Shown here one piece after another: positions 44,601-52,783 of a stretch of 64,000 nucleotides of DNA. The notes below the pieces were generated by a model. The model did no database searches and was not told the DNA's origin. It saw only the letters and a program-made list of their open reading frames with translations. Numbering within the stretch: position 1 is the stretch's first letter; every line of letters starts with the position of its first letter. A program made the position numbers and the translations under genes. Source of the DNA: a virus; the IMG/VR virus record IMGVR_UViG_3300020469_005214, positions 1 through 64,000 of that record; one strand, written 5' to 3'.

Positions 44601-46127
44601 GATAGCCTAACCAGTATTATCATTCCTGACGGTGTGACCCGGATTAATGTTAGTACATTCAATGGTTGCGGTAGCCTAACCAGCATTACGATTCCCGAAG
44701 GTGTGACCCGGATTAGAGCTGGTGCATTCAATGGCTGCAGAAGTATAACCAGCATTACTATTCCTAGCACTGTAAATCAGATTGATTTCTCGGCATTCGC
44801 AAATTTAGATAGTGCCACTGCACTCATCTTCTTGGGTACAGAAGCTCCAAATTTGAAAACTTTGCCAGATGGTGAACAATTTATTAATGGAGTTCTTATT
44901 AGTGCGTTCGGTTCTGTAGAAAATCCTGATAATCCATCAATAATTGTTCAAGTGCCAGATGGAGTCGACAGTGCTGGCATCCCCATTTATGAAAGCTATA
45001 TATCCAAAGCTAAGGGTGGAGATGGTGTAAGTAAGTATGGAGGATTAGAGGTTCAGGTACAAGCATCGTTAAATTCTTTAACATTTTTGTTAAATAGCAC
45101 TGGCACTGGGTATATTATGCATCGTTGCGATCCTATTGCTGTGGGATCAATAACAATTCCCAGTACCTTCAATGGCTTACCAGTGACCGAACTTTCAAAT
45201 ATTGCGTTCTATCTCTGCACTAATATAACTAGTGTTACGATCCCCGATAGCGTGACCGAGATTAGGGATGGTGCATTCTATCAAGCCTCTGGACTGACCA
45301 GCGTTAACATCCCCGACGGTGTTACCTATATTCGAGATTTTACATTCTGGGAATGTTCAAGTTTAGATAACATAACAATCTCCAATAATGTGACTTCAAT
45401 TGGAAGGCTGGCATTCGCAGACTGCACTAGCCTAAGCAACATCACGATTGGGAACAGTGTGACCCTGATTGACGATCGGGCATTCTTGAAGTGCACTAGC
45501 CTAGCCAGCATTACACTCCCTGACAGTGTGGTCACAATTGGTAGATCACTCCTAACCGCTGCAAGTGTATTCGCTGGTTGCAGTAGCTTGACCAGTATTA
45601 ATATTCCCGATGGCGTGAGGACGATTCAAGCTGGTACATTCTCTAATTGCACTAGCCTGACCAGTGTCACGATTCCCGACAGCGTGACCTTGATTGGAAG
45701 ATTGGCATTCAATACTTGCACAAGTCTTACTAGCGTCACGATTGGCAACAGTGTGACCACGATTGACCAATCCGCATTCTCTAATTGCACTAGCCTGGAC
45801 AATATTACGTTACCTGATAATTTGAGACAAATTAACGAAAGTGCATTCGCTGGTTGCAGTAGCCTGACTAGCATTACCATTCCTGACAGTGTGAGCTCTA
45901 TTAAACAAAGTGCATTCCGAAACTGCATTAGCCTAGCAACAATCACAATCCTCGGTTTAAGGGCTCCTTCTCTATTAAAGACCGTTAATGCAGGTTATGA
46001 AGTCGACCAAAGAGAGACTTCAGTATTTGCAGATGTTGGAACCAGATTTGTTAATATGCAGGTAGGAGTAACTAATATTGATGAGGGTGGCGTATTTTAT
46101 GGAAGCCTACAAATAGTATATGTATAA
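41625..46127 (+). CDS. Giant tail fibre with arabinofuranosidase-B-like segment and two LRR_5 blocks
   Basis: 1,500 residues. Residues 1 to about 550 are strand-turn repeats rich in SG/TG (GLTGEYNIDYRFLSGKIFD). Residues about 553-665 match the AbfB-type pattern often seen in phage tails (VQRAFDGETKDIYFY, VFVTEWKDQSLNK, DRPRIL), probably a beta fold kept for binding. LRR_5 block 1 spans about 798-1147, starting IIFELNGDGTEYIVKKC; block 2 spans about 1149-1500, starting LTFLLNSTGTGYIMHRC. Repeats are 23 residues (SIGDSAFGGCSGLTSVTIP). A 56-nt exact tandem repeat sits at 44502-44626. The ATG overlaps the stop of the preceding gene (TTAATGA). Receptor-binding role is inferred. Confidence 0.85.
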   Translation: MILSGKNFRSIADQTGDFSYAFTVQTKSKFSDIHVGLTGEYNIDYRFLSGKIFDRNTGFVDSYSNNDNFIISGNLKNHQHEYFINGIPKVVGETVPSGKISGIFAINEEAENIGFNFFGQVPSHSITTSSDKLVFGETLTGFINNSNPDLSFTVFSGELINSDIPAVFAIDTFQQVTGSGITGGAKFLLTPTESETLSGVASLLFHTNFGEINFDYNLTGGNLPTVIRDSSYLDLLTFINDFDGETGSIVVTSFFANYDGAEISVTLGHLSGETGEIFRDKDFTRDFVSTEDTFVSGTNAVPIFKTGLVSGLDASGLLQTGLGSGFLTGFTNATGQIINDFELVLTGLGKGFVDTDINLAGIKDTRFSGFVPFGTSVISGIVNNITGTGTFNEQELTGMIRTGVGQIGFDPLDHLPSGEINLPPSAYNTTLKNKFLAFSGEITGFYDLIGSGFAGFIVETGIFDQNFSGNVKRGVYNFEKEYDTFITGFENLFGPDTVGEIVSGILPETSGSGFYITGNLSVKEDGACIEESPVFSVSGKTADFPYNFNVANLLLSFYKVNPAFTGCIMTVQRAFDGETKDIYFYNNYINVANIQQFAKSGEVFVTEWKDQSLNKNNYVPDIADRPRILTSNGVFDSGIHFDRSLLKTNNPLGFIDGAGYTIEFSGGNVGYSGGSYYNPSIDIGNLNVGWQIDFSDEVTSVSKGKNLVIPTVVFDTSLFIDAITTDKKIFLGTKLSDIHIFPFNTDIRGGSNFLFDTTTGAYTPDTFPFSLDIDAECESILVKNEDSDSEVVGNPQTTADIIFELNGDGTEYIVKKCSTNLVGDVVIYSTHLDTTQSASTLPVTVIGVAAFLNCSNITSVTLPNSLTSIEGSAFLNCAGLTSITIPNNVTSIGDSAFGGCSGLTSVTIPDSVTSIGDFAFRNCTSLTSITVPDSMTQIRDGVFKNCTNLASITIPDSVFLIGDHAFSSCDSLTSIIIPDSVTLIGDHAFSSCDSLTSIIIPDGVTRINVSTFNGCGSLTSITIPEGVTRIRAGAFNGCRSITSITIPSTVNQIDFSAFANLDSATALIFLGTEAPNLKTLPDGEQFINGVLISAFGSVENPDNPSIIVQVPDGVDSAGIPIYESYISKAKGGDGVSKYGGLEVQVQASLNSLTFLLNSTGTGYIMHRCDPIAVGSITIPSTFNGLPVTELSNIAFYLCTNITSVTIPDSVTEIRDGAFYQASGLTSVNIPDGVTYIRDFTFWECSSLDNITISNNVTSIGRLAFADCTSLSNITIGNSVTLIDDRAFLKCTSLASITLPDSVVTIGRSLLTAASVFAGCSSLTSINIPDGVRTIQAGTFSNCTSLTSVTIPDSVTLIGRLAFNTCTSLTSVTIGNSVTTIDQSAFSNCTSLDNITLPDNLRQINESAFAGCSSLTSITIPDSVSSIKQSAFRNCISLATITILGLRAPSLLKTVNAGYEVDQRETSVFADVGTRFVNMQVGVTNIDEGGVFYGSLQIVYV
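44502..44626 (+). repeat. Exact tandem duplication of an LRR repeat unit
   Basis: Two copies of a 69-nt unit starting TTAATTGGTGATCATGC at 44502 and 44571 are identical for the first 56 nt (44502-44557 and 44571-44626). Neighbouring repeats differ at many positions, so this is a recent duplication, and it adds exactly one 23-residue LRR unit. Confidence 0.9.
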
Positions 46128-46180
46128 GGGTAAAAAATAATTAATCGATTAAACTATAAAAATTTAAAAAAATATAAAAA

Positions 46181-49100
46181 ATGAGCGTGAATACAAATGC
46201 AACTGTAGGGGACTGGGCGGTTTTTGCACCAGAATATGATTCAGAAAGTGGTATATCTATTATACCTTCTTATAACCCATATTTAAAAATATATCAAACG
46301 CAGTCGCAAACTTTAACTGGGACTTGTTATGCAGGAATAGGTGCGGTTGGAAATTTAGTTGCTATGGGAATGCAAGATATACTTAATGGCGGCCCAGATA
46401 CTGCTACATTTTACGACCCGAAAAATGACATTCTTAAACAACACCCTTTAAGTTTTAATAAGGGGCTTGGTGGCGTTGCTGGAGTTGGAGACTTTGCAGT
46501 TTTTGAGGTAGAGGATTATGGTTCTACGAAGCTTATAGCTCATTGTTTTAACCCAACAACAGAAGAGGGTTTTGAATTGCAGTATACTGGCAATTACGAT
46601 CCGCTGTCTAGTCCTAATCCATTTGCAGGTGTTGCGACAGTAGGGGACTTTGCGGTTTACGCTCCACAAAATTCGCCCCAAATTATGGCGGTCAATCCAA
46701 TTACTCAATCTGTCCGACAAGTGACACACGGTCAGCCCCGAATAAGTGCAGATGATGGTGCACTTGCCCCGTACTTCTTTGCAGGACCAGCTGTTGTTGG
46801 GGACTGGGCGGTGATGGCTGGACTAACTGGAAACGTAGTTTGTTATAATCCGACCACAAATGAATTGTATACACATACGGAAGAATTACCTCTAAAAGAA
46901 GCAACATCTGCTCAAAGAGCGGGATCGTTTACCGCAAGATTTGGCAGCCCAACTAAAGTTGGAAATTTTGCAGTTTTCCCGCCAAGCAGGGGAAATACTA
47001 TTTTGGCATTTAATCCTATAACTAGAACTCAAAAAACTTTAAATTTTGATTTTGAAGATTTTCAGTCCTCTGATTCTACAGCTTTAATTACACCTGAAAA
47101 CAATAATTGGTTCGGCGGTGCATCTACATTAGCATTAAACGTGAGCGGAGAATTAAAAGAAATGGCTATATTTCCGCCGTCTGCTGCCCTATCACCACTA
47201 GCTTATGACCCAGTAGAAAATGTATATCACAAGTTTAATGCAGAAACAAATATGCGATATCTTGTATCTGCAGCTGTAAATGGGGAATGTATAGTACACT
47301 ACCCAAATATGGCAGATCTAATTTTTAAAACCGCACCTGATCGTTCTAAATATTTTGCAACTATAAAGGGGGTTGAATCTAATTATGATAGTACAAGATA
47401 TTTTAGAGATGGATCTGAGTTACTCTTTGAACTAAATGAAGATGGTACGGCTTACACATTAATTAGTTGTGGAGTGGGATATGTAGGATCTTTAGATATT
47501 CCTGATACCTACGATAGTTTACCAGTTACTTCGATTGAGTTTGGTGCATTTTTTGGATGTAATCAATTAACAAGCGTTACGATTCCTAGTAGTATAACTT
47601 CAATGGGTGTTGCTGCTTTTCAAGACTGTATTAGTCTAGAAACAGTAGATATAGCTGAAGGTATAACAACCATTCCACTATACGCATTCTTTAATTGCTT
47701 AAACTTAAATAATATTACAATTCCCACTAGTGTGACTAGAGTCAGAGGTTTTGCATTTAAAGGATGTATAAGTTTGTCTCTAATTAATGAGATAATCTCA
47801 GGAATAACCTCGATTGAAGATGGTACGTTTCAAGGATGTACTTCAATACAATCTGTTTTGATTCCTGATAACATAACTTCAATTGGAGCTAAGGTATTCG
47901 AAAATTGTTCTGGATTAGTCAGCATTGATATTTGCGAATACGTAACAAAAATTGGATCTCATACATTTGAAAGAAGCGGGTTGAGACAAATTACTATCCC
48001 AGATGGAGTGACTGAAATTGAATGTAAATTATTCAATGAATGTAGTGAACTTACCACCGTTACAATTCCAGACAGTGTGACCGCAATTGGGGAAGCTTCG
48101 TTTAGAAACTGCATAAATATGCTTAACATAGAGATTCCTAGTAACCTGACTTCTATTGAAAGTTATGCATTCTTTGGATGTAGCAAAATAGAACAAATAA
48201 TTCTTCCCAGTACCTTGATCTCAATTCAAAGTAGAGCATTTAAAAATTGCACAGCCTTGACTGCTATAAGAATCCCTGATAGCGTAACAACAATAAATGC
48301 ACAAGCATTCATGGGCTGCACTAGTCTGAGTTCTATAATATCTAAGGCAACATCTGCTCCAGTTTCAAACATACTACCAGTAGGTATTCAAGAAGAGGTT
48401 TTTAAGAATGTTTTAACCACAGAAATCATAATCCCAGTTGGTGCTACAGCGAGCTATCAAACGGCAGGCGATGGAACCTTATATGCAGGCTTAACAATAG
48501 TAGAACTGAGCATTTCATCTTCCCTTGAATTTACTTTAAACGATGCTGGAACAGCATATTCCATGTCTAACTGTCCGCAAACAGCTGTCGGAGATATAGT
48601 AGTTCCCAGTACTCATTTAGATTTAGCGCAATCATCAAGCACTTTGCCCGTGACCGCAATTGGAGATGATGCATTCCGTTATTGCTATGACATTACCACT
48701 ATTACGATTCCAGATAGTGTTACTGATATTGGAAAATCTGCATTCCGAGGCTGCGGAATGACCAGTATTACGCTTGGAAACAGCGTGACCGCAATTGGAG
48801 ATGATGGATTCCGTTATTGCACCAGCCTGACAAGCATTAACATCCCAGACAGTGTTACCTCGATTGGAGATTTTGCATTCGAAATCTGCTATAAGCTAAC
48901 TAGCATTACGATTGGAAACAGCGTGACCTCGATTGGAGAAGAAGCTTTTCGTAACTGCGATAGTCTAACCAGCATTACCATTCCCGACAGTGTCACCTCA
49001 ATTGGAGAAAGGGCATTTCAAGACTGCTCTAATTTGGAGAGTGCCACGTTATCTAATAATAGTTCTTTTTTAAGGGTTTCCAATATGCTGTTCCTGAATT

Positions 49101-50581
49101 GTCGTAAGCTAGACAGTATTACGATTGGAAACAGCGTGACCTCGATTGGCGAGAATGCATTTACAAATTGCCCATTACTTAGCGCCATTGTGATTCCTGA
49201 TAGTGTAACTTCTATTGAAAAACGAGCATTTTACTTGAACCAGCAATTTTCCTCAACCTATACAGGGTTTGGTTTAACAAGTATCACACTATCTAATAGT
49301 TTGACCTCCATTGGAGAGGAGGCATTCATAAATCAGAGGTTCTTTACGTCCATTACAATTCCTGCCACTTTGACTAATTTAAGTAGTCTTGCATTCAAAG
49401 CATGTGGCTCTCTGTTGTCAATCGTATTCCTTGGGGATTCTGCTCCAGTTGTTGATTTTGTACCAGTTGACTCTAGATTCCCAGCTTCAACAACACAATC
49501 TCCGTTTGACCAATTCTTTTTTATACCGAAAGCAAGTACATATCAAAGCTTATCTATTTATAATAGATCCAGTTCTGACGTTAGAAGTACTACAGTATTG
49601 ACCGTACCAGAAGGAGCAATTCCCAGTTATGTAAGTACAGCAAATGGTGGTGGAGATGGATCTACAACATATGGAGGTCTAGAAGTTGTATCAGTAGCTG
49701 GGGTGTCTGACATAACCTTTACCTTAAACGATGATGGAACAGCATATACTATAACTGATTGTCTTAGAACAGCTGCTGGAGCTTTAACTATTCCTAGCAC
49801 CCATTTAGATACAGCGCAATCAGCAAGCACTTTACCTGTTACTGTAATTGGAGAGGATGCATTTAATAATTGCAGTTTCCTGAGCAGTGTTATAATTCCC
49901 AGTAGCGTGACCAAGATTATAAAGGGTGCATTCCGTCAGTGCAATAGCTTGATCAGCATTACGATTCCAAACAGTGTGACTGAGATTGGACTTTATGCAT
50001 TCGATAACTGCCCTGGCCTAACCAGTATTACCATCCCCGACAGCGTTACTGAGCTTGGGACATTTACCACGACGAGTGGCTCAATTGCGCGTGGTGCTGT
50101 CTTTACAGATTGCCGATCTTTGGTTAGTGTTACGCTTGGTAGCGGCATAACTAGACTCGAAAGTGGCATGTTTCGCGATTGTATAAGTCTGACAAGCATT
50201 ACGATTCCTAGTAACATAACTTATCTCGGAACTGGTGTATTCACAGGCTGCTCCAGTCTAACTAGCCTGATCATACCTAATAGCGTAACCTCAGAAATAA
50301 GAGAGATAGTCGTAAACTGCACAGACTTAACTAGTATTACGATTGGTACTGGAGTACCGACAGTACGACAACCGTTCTTTGCAAATCCTAATCTAACTAC
50401 AATTAACTTTCTTCCTACATCAGCCCCACAAATATTATCATCTGCTCTTTTTACAGATATAGGAACCACAAGCATTAATGTTCCCGTAGGAGCACTTTCA
50501 AGCTATATAGACATAGCAAATGGTGGAGATGGATCTACCAAATATGGAGGTCTAACAGTTGTAGAGGATGCAACTTTATAA
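46181..50581 (+). CDS. Giant tail protein: beta-propeller-like head with three LRR_5 blocks
   Basis: 1,466 residues. The first about 395 residues hold seven or eight repeats, each beginning VGDWAVFAP, VGNLVAM or VGDFAVY, at spacings near 50 residues, like blades of a beta-propeller. Then come three LRR_5 blocks at about 411-777, 780-1168 and 1174-1466, each opening with a FELN/FTLND-GTAY cap and closing with a YGGL or YAGL cap (GDGSTTYGGLEVV). Repeats read SIGDFAFEICYKLTSITIG. There is no late motif or strong RBS upstream (46128-46180 is A/T only). The stop overlaps the convergent gene by 6 nt. Likely role: the largest receptor-binding fibre; the propeller and LRR folds are both typical binders. 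Confidence 0.85.
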   Translation: MSVNTNATVGDWAVFAPEYDSESGISIIPSYNPYLKIYQTQSQTLTGTCYAGIGAVGNLVAMGMQDILNGGPDTATFYDPKNDILKQHPLSFNKGLGGVAGVGDFAVFEVEDYGSTKLIAHCFNPTTEEGFELQYTGNYDPLSSPNPFAGVATVGDFAVYAPQNSPQIMAVNPITQSVRQVTHGQPRISADDGALAPYFFAGPAVVGDWAVMAGLTGNVVCYNPTTNELYTHTEELPLKEATSAQRAGSFTARFGSPTKVGNFAVFPPSRGNTILAFNPITRTQKTLNFDFEDFQSSDSTALITPENNNWFGGASTLALNVSGELKEMAIFPPSAALSPLAYDPVENVYHKFNAETNMRYLVSAAVNGECIVHYPNMADLIFKTAPDRSKYFATIKGVESNYDSTRYFRDGSELLFELNEDGTAYTLISCGVGYVGSLDIPDTYDSLPVTSIEFGAFFGCNQLTSVTIPSSITSMGVAAFQDCISLETVDIAEGITTIPLYAFFNCLNLNNITIPTSVTRVRGFAFKGCISLSLINEIISGITSIEDGTFQGCTSIQSVLIPDNITSIGAKVFENCSGLVSIDICEYVTKIGSHTFERSGLRQITIPDGVTEIECKLFNECSELTTVTIPDSVTAIGEASFRNCINMLNIEIPSNLTSIESYAFFGCSKIEQIILPSTLISIQSRAFKNCTALTAIRIPDSVTTINAQAFMGCTSLSSIISKATSAPVSNILPVGIQEEVFKNVLTTEIIIPVGATASYQTAGDGTLYAGLTIVELSISSSLEFTLNDAGTAYSMSNCPQTAVGDIVVPSTHLDLAQSSSTLPVTAIGDDAFRYCYDITTITIPDSVTDIGKSAFRGCGMTSITLGNSVTAIGDDGFRYCTSLTSINIPDSVTSIGDFAFEICYKLTSITIGNSVTSIGEEAFRNCDSLTSITIPDSVTSIGERAFQDCSNLESATLSNNSSFLRVSNMLFLNCRKLDSITIGNSVTSIGENAFTNCPLLSAIVIPDSVTSIEKRAFYLNQQFSSTYTGFGLTSITLSNSLTSIGEEAFINQRFFTSITIPATLTNLSSLAFKACGSLLSIVFLGDSAPVVDFVPVDSRFPASTTQSPFDQFFFIPKASTYQSLSIYNRSSSDVRSTTVLTVPEGAIPSYVSTANGGGDGSTTYGGLEVVSVAGVSDITFTLNDDGTAYTITDCLRTAAGALTIPSTHLDTAQSASTLPVTVIGEDAFNNCSFLSSVIIPSSVTKIIKGAFRQCNSLISITIPNSVTEIGLYAFDNCPGLTSITIPDSVTELGTFTTTSGSIARGAVFTDCRSLVSVTLGSGITRLESGMFRDCISLTSITIPSNITYLGTGVFTGCSSLTSLIIPNSVTSEIREIVVNCTDLTSITIGTGVPTVRQPFFANPNLTTINFLPTSAPQILSSALFTDIGTTSINVPVGALSSYIDIANGGDGSTKYGGLTVVEDATL

Positions 50582-50947
50582 CTTTCCCTCTTCTTTTAGA
50601 GTTTGTCTTATTTTCGTCGCACTAATGCTATGAATATCTTTGCCTAAATCATGCTCTGTAAAAGTATAGCCGACTCCTCTACCGTAGCTGATATCTACAA
50701 TATTCGGTACAACAACAATAATATATTCCTTATTAAAAGTATAACCCTCTTCTGACAGGCCCTTTTTAATATTGTTCGTAACCGTAAGAGGATCGAACGG
50801 ATTGTTATCATTTTCTTCCGCAAGCCTTATCATGATACAAACTTGCCCAGTCTTAGATAAAGCCCTTTTAAACAGCTCTGTGTGCCCTTTATGCCAAGGT
50901 TGCCAGCGACCCAGCATCTGCACTGTAGGTTTTTTATAATCAAACAT
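50576..50947 (-). CDS. Nucleotidyltransferase (HxGH type)
   Basis: 123 residues. GRWQPWHKGH at about 13-22 is the HxGH nucleotide-binding motif of the cytidylyltransferase/NMNAT superfamily, and SATKIRQTL near the end is the ISxTxxR partner motif. The usual reaction joins a nucleotide to a phosphate-carrying substrate with release of pyrophosphate. The substrate cannot be read from sequence. It overlaps the APS-kinase-like gene by 8 nt and lies two genes from an HldE-like nucleotidyltransferase, so the three may form one activated-metabolite route. It is the last gene of the minus-strand right-arm run. Confidence 0.8.
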   Translation of the reverse strand: MFDYKKPTVQMLGRWQPWHKGHTELFKRALSKTGQVCIMIRLAEENDNNPFDPLTVTNNIKKGLSEEGYTFNKEYIIVVVPNIVDISYGRGVGYTFTEHDLGKDIHSISATKIRQTLKEEGKL

Positions 50948-51356
50948 TATTAATTTCAGTTAATATTTTATAAGCGTTATTATCTAGCCACTCCGTTACT
51001 TTATAATCATAGTTGCTAGGTATTTCAAATATTCTGTTTGTATCTTCATATCTACCCTCATTTATGGTATTCATCCATATACTGAAATCAGCATTAAAAT
51101 GTTTACGAGCTTCCTCAGTGGGACAAACAAAATCTGCTACAGCTATCTTATTTGCCTTTACTATTCCGTCGGATAAATATTTCATACGATTGGCTTGTCG
51201 TATTCTGCCTTCCATTGAGAAGTCCCAGTCGTTGTATTCTTTACGTATTTCGTCGGCATTAAGCCAAACTCCATTTAATAGTTTAGAAAGCTCTTCTGCC
51301 AATGTTGATTTTCCACTTCCGGGAAGTCCAAATACCAATACTTTAAGTTTGTTCAT
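50940..51356 (-). CDS. P-loop kinase, APS-kinase-like
   Basis: 138 residues. GLPGSGKST (10-18) is a perfect Walker A loop. NADEIRKEYNDWDFSMEGRIRQA resembles the adenylylsulfate kinase pattern for binding the nucleotide substrate (LDGDxxR type), so a small kinase of the APS kinase group is likely. It overlaps the genes on both sides (8 and 14 nt), which points to a coordinated pathway with the two nucleotidyltransferases. The real substrate (a sulfonucleotide, a sugar or a nucleotide) is open. Confidence 0.75.
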   Translation of the reverse strand: MNKLKVLVFGLPGSGKSTLAEELSKLLNGVWLNADEIRKEYNDWDFSMEGRIRQANRMKYLSDGIVKANKIAVADFVCPTEEARKHFNADFSIWMNTINEGRYEDTNRIFEIPSNYDYKVTEWLDNNAYKILTEINNV

Positions 51357-51768
51357 ATTTTCTTAAAATCCAACTACTACTATTTTTTTTGTCTTCCCCA
51401 CCGACTCCAAAAATAAAATCGACATCATCAAAAATCATTTCAGGAATGTTTTCACTTGTCCTATCACCACCATTAGCAAAAATTATTTGAGCAAATGGAA
51501 ACAACATTTTAACATTTTTTATTGCTTCAATTGCTGTATCATCTTGATCGTTAAATAAAATACAACCATCAACATACCTAATCGCAGATAATATTTCGTG
51601 TCGTTCTTTTTCTGGTAAAAAGTTTTTGCCCTTCTTGCGACAAAGCCAATCATCAGAATTTATTCCGACAATAAGTTTATCGCCAAGTTTACTTGCATAT
51701 TTTAAATAAGCAAGGTGGCCAGAATGCAATGGATCAAATCCACCAGTAACTAATACAACCTTTTCCAC
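51343..51768 (-). CDS. Cytidylyltransferase, HldE C-domain-like
   Basis: 141 residues. GGFDPLHSGHLAYLKYAS is the HxGH motif of the family that includes HldE (ADP-heptose synthesis) and glycerol-3-phosphate cytidylyltransferase. VGINSDDWLCRKKGKNF and FLPEKERHEILSAIRYVDG are characteristic of the HldE nucleotidyltransferase half. The expected reaction attaches an ADP/CMP to a phosphosugar. Together with the GT9-type glycosyltransferase pieces at 54493-57580, which in bacteria use ADP-heptose-like donors, it may supply a sugar donor for the phage. It overlaps the kinase gene by 14 nt. Confidence 0.8.
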   Translation of the reverse strand: MEKVVLVTGGFDPLHSGHLAYLKYASKLGDKLIVGINSDDWLCRKKGKNFLPEKERHEILSAIRYVDGCILFNDQDDTAIEAIKNVKMLFPFAQIIFANGGDRTSENIPEMIFDDVDFIFGVGGEDKKNSSSWILRKYEQT

Positions 51769-51769
51769 T

Positions 51770-52192
51770 TTATAAGGTAACTTCTTTTCTATCTATAATA
51801 ACTTTTCTATTAGCCAATTGTTCATCAGCTATCTCATTTTTAGATTTGCCAAAGTAAGTTACAGCGTAATTGTTTTTTACAAGAAATGTATTAACGTTGG
51901 TGCCATCTAGTGTAACCAATTCACCTAAAATTCTACCATATTTGCCCCTACTACCATCAGTCTTTGTTTGAAGCACAATACTAGAACCGATAGGACAAAA
52001 ATCTAAAACTTTAGACTTAGCCAAATTGCCAAATATTTTTTCAACCTTATCCCTAGTTCTGCTCTCTGGAGTATCTATACCATAAAGACGAATGCGTTGT
52101 TTTTTAAGCCATACATTAAATCCTAAATCTATATCTACATCGACAGTATCACCATCGATAACCTTAACTACTATTGCTTTATATTCGTACAT
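51770..52192 (-). CDS. Thermonuclease-like (SNase) nuclease
   Basis: 140 residues from MYEYKAIVVKVIDGD. A start 13 codons further up (52231) would overlap the preceding gene by 29 nt, so 52192 is preferred. Staphylococcal-nuclease motifs are present: VVKVIDGDTVDVDIDLG, RIRLYGIDTPES (Arg and Asp in the active site), and SRGKYGRILGEL (second Arg). This fold cuts DNA or RNA near its ends and often needs calcium. There is no signal peptide, so it acts in the cell. Possible roles: host DNA breakdown or nucleotide recycling. Confidence 0.82.
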   Translation of the reverse strand: MYEYKAIVVKVIDGDTVDVDIDLGFNVWLKKQRIRLYGIDTPESRTRDKVEKIFGNLAKSKVLDFCPIGSSIVLQTKTDGSRGKYGRILGELVTLDGTNVNTFLVKNNYAVTYFGKSKNEIADEQLANRKVIIDRKEVTL

Positions 52193-52202
52193 ATTTTTTA
52201 AT

Positions 52203-52385
52203 TTATTTTTGTTGAGACTCTTCCCAACCAAAACCTACTTTATGCGATAAAACAAACCATAACCATCCGCGATAAACGTAAGCATATCCTCTTTCTTCAA
52301 GTTCGTCTTCAAATTCAAATTCTGCTCTATACCAAGGTAGCCATTCAAATTCAGTTATATCTAAAACGTACTTTCCTATTATCAT
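52203..52385 (-). CDS. Small Trp/Tyr-rich protein
   Basis: 60 residues, not recognised. Very rich in Trp, Tyr, Phe and Glu (EWLPWYRAEFEFEDELEERG, then RGWLWFVLSHK). It lies 4 nt after the gene for the 69-residue membrane protein and 10 nt ahead of the nuclease gene. Small acidic aromatic proteins of this sort are common among phage takeover genes, but no function is known. Confidence 0.45.
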   Translation of the reverse strand: MIIGKYVLDITEFEWLPWYRAEFEFEDELEERGYAYVYRGWLWFVLSHKVGFGWEESQQK

Positions 52386-52389
52386 GATT

Positions 52390-52599
52390 CTAATCAGTTG
52401 TTTTTGCTAAACCCATTGACATTAATACTAGAAACAAACCTCCAGCAAAATACATCAACATTGTTTTCCAAAAGTCCTTATTCTTCCAAAATGTCATTGA
52501 ACCATACGAGGCAGATTGCGTACAACAACTGTTTATTCGTTTATTCTGCCTATCAACGATTTCGCCTTCTTTGCGTTCTCTCTGTTTCCAATTAGCCAT
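52390..52599 (-). CDS. Small membrane protein
   Basis: 69 residues with one likely membrane segment near the C-terminus (MLMYFAGGLFLVLMSMGL). The N-terminal half is basic and contains Cys-Cys. The ATG overlaps the stop of the 60-residue gene (TAATG). It is one of three small membrane proteins in this run. Holin, antiholin or membrane-bound takeover protein are possibilities, none supported by further motifs. Confidence 0.5.
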   Translation of the reverse strand: MANWKQRERKEGEIVDRQNKRINSCCTQSASYGSMTFWKNKDFWKTMLMYFAGGLFLVLMSMGLAKTTD

Positions 52600-52781
52600 T
52601 ACAATAGATCTATAGTTTTATTATAAATTATTTTGTGAACCTCTTCTAAGGCTTTTCTACGACTTACAATAGCATTAACGACTTTTTCTTCTGTTTCGTG
52701 TTTATGTTTCTGATATTGATATGCACAATCACTCAAAAGCATTTTTAATACTATGTCAATTTTATTTTCTATTTCGTCCAT
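52599..52781 (-). CDS. Small charged protein
   Basis: 60 residues, helical and charged (ALEEVHKIIYNKTIDLL), one Cys. It is coupled to the following membrane-protein gene by TAATG and begins 2 nt after the 70-residue gene's stop. Unknown. Confidence 0.45.
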   Translation of the reverse strand: MDEIENKIDIVLKMLLSDCAYQYQKHKHETEEKVVNAIVSRRKALEEVHKIIYNKTIDLL

Positions 52782-52783
52782 TG

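Noticed and set aside
44100-46000. CRISPR-like or satellite array, suggested by the regular 69-nt repeats.
   Set aside because: The repeats are in frame, diverged, have no unique spacers, and encode 23-residue LRR units.
1-50581. Diversity-generating retroelement acting on the LRR adhesins.
   Set aside because: No reverse transcriptase and no template/variable repeat pair with adenine-specific changes is visible in the window. It could lie outside.
52193-52231. Upstream ATG at 52231 for the SNase-like gene.
   Set aside because: It would overlap the preceding gene by 29 nt, and the SNase domain begins just after the ATG at 52192.
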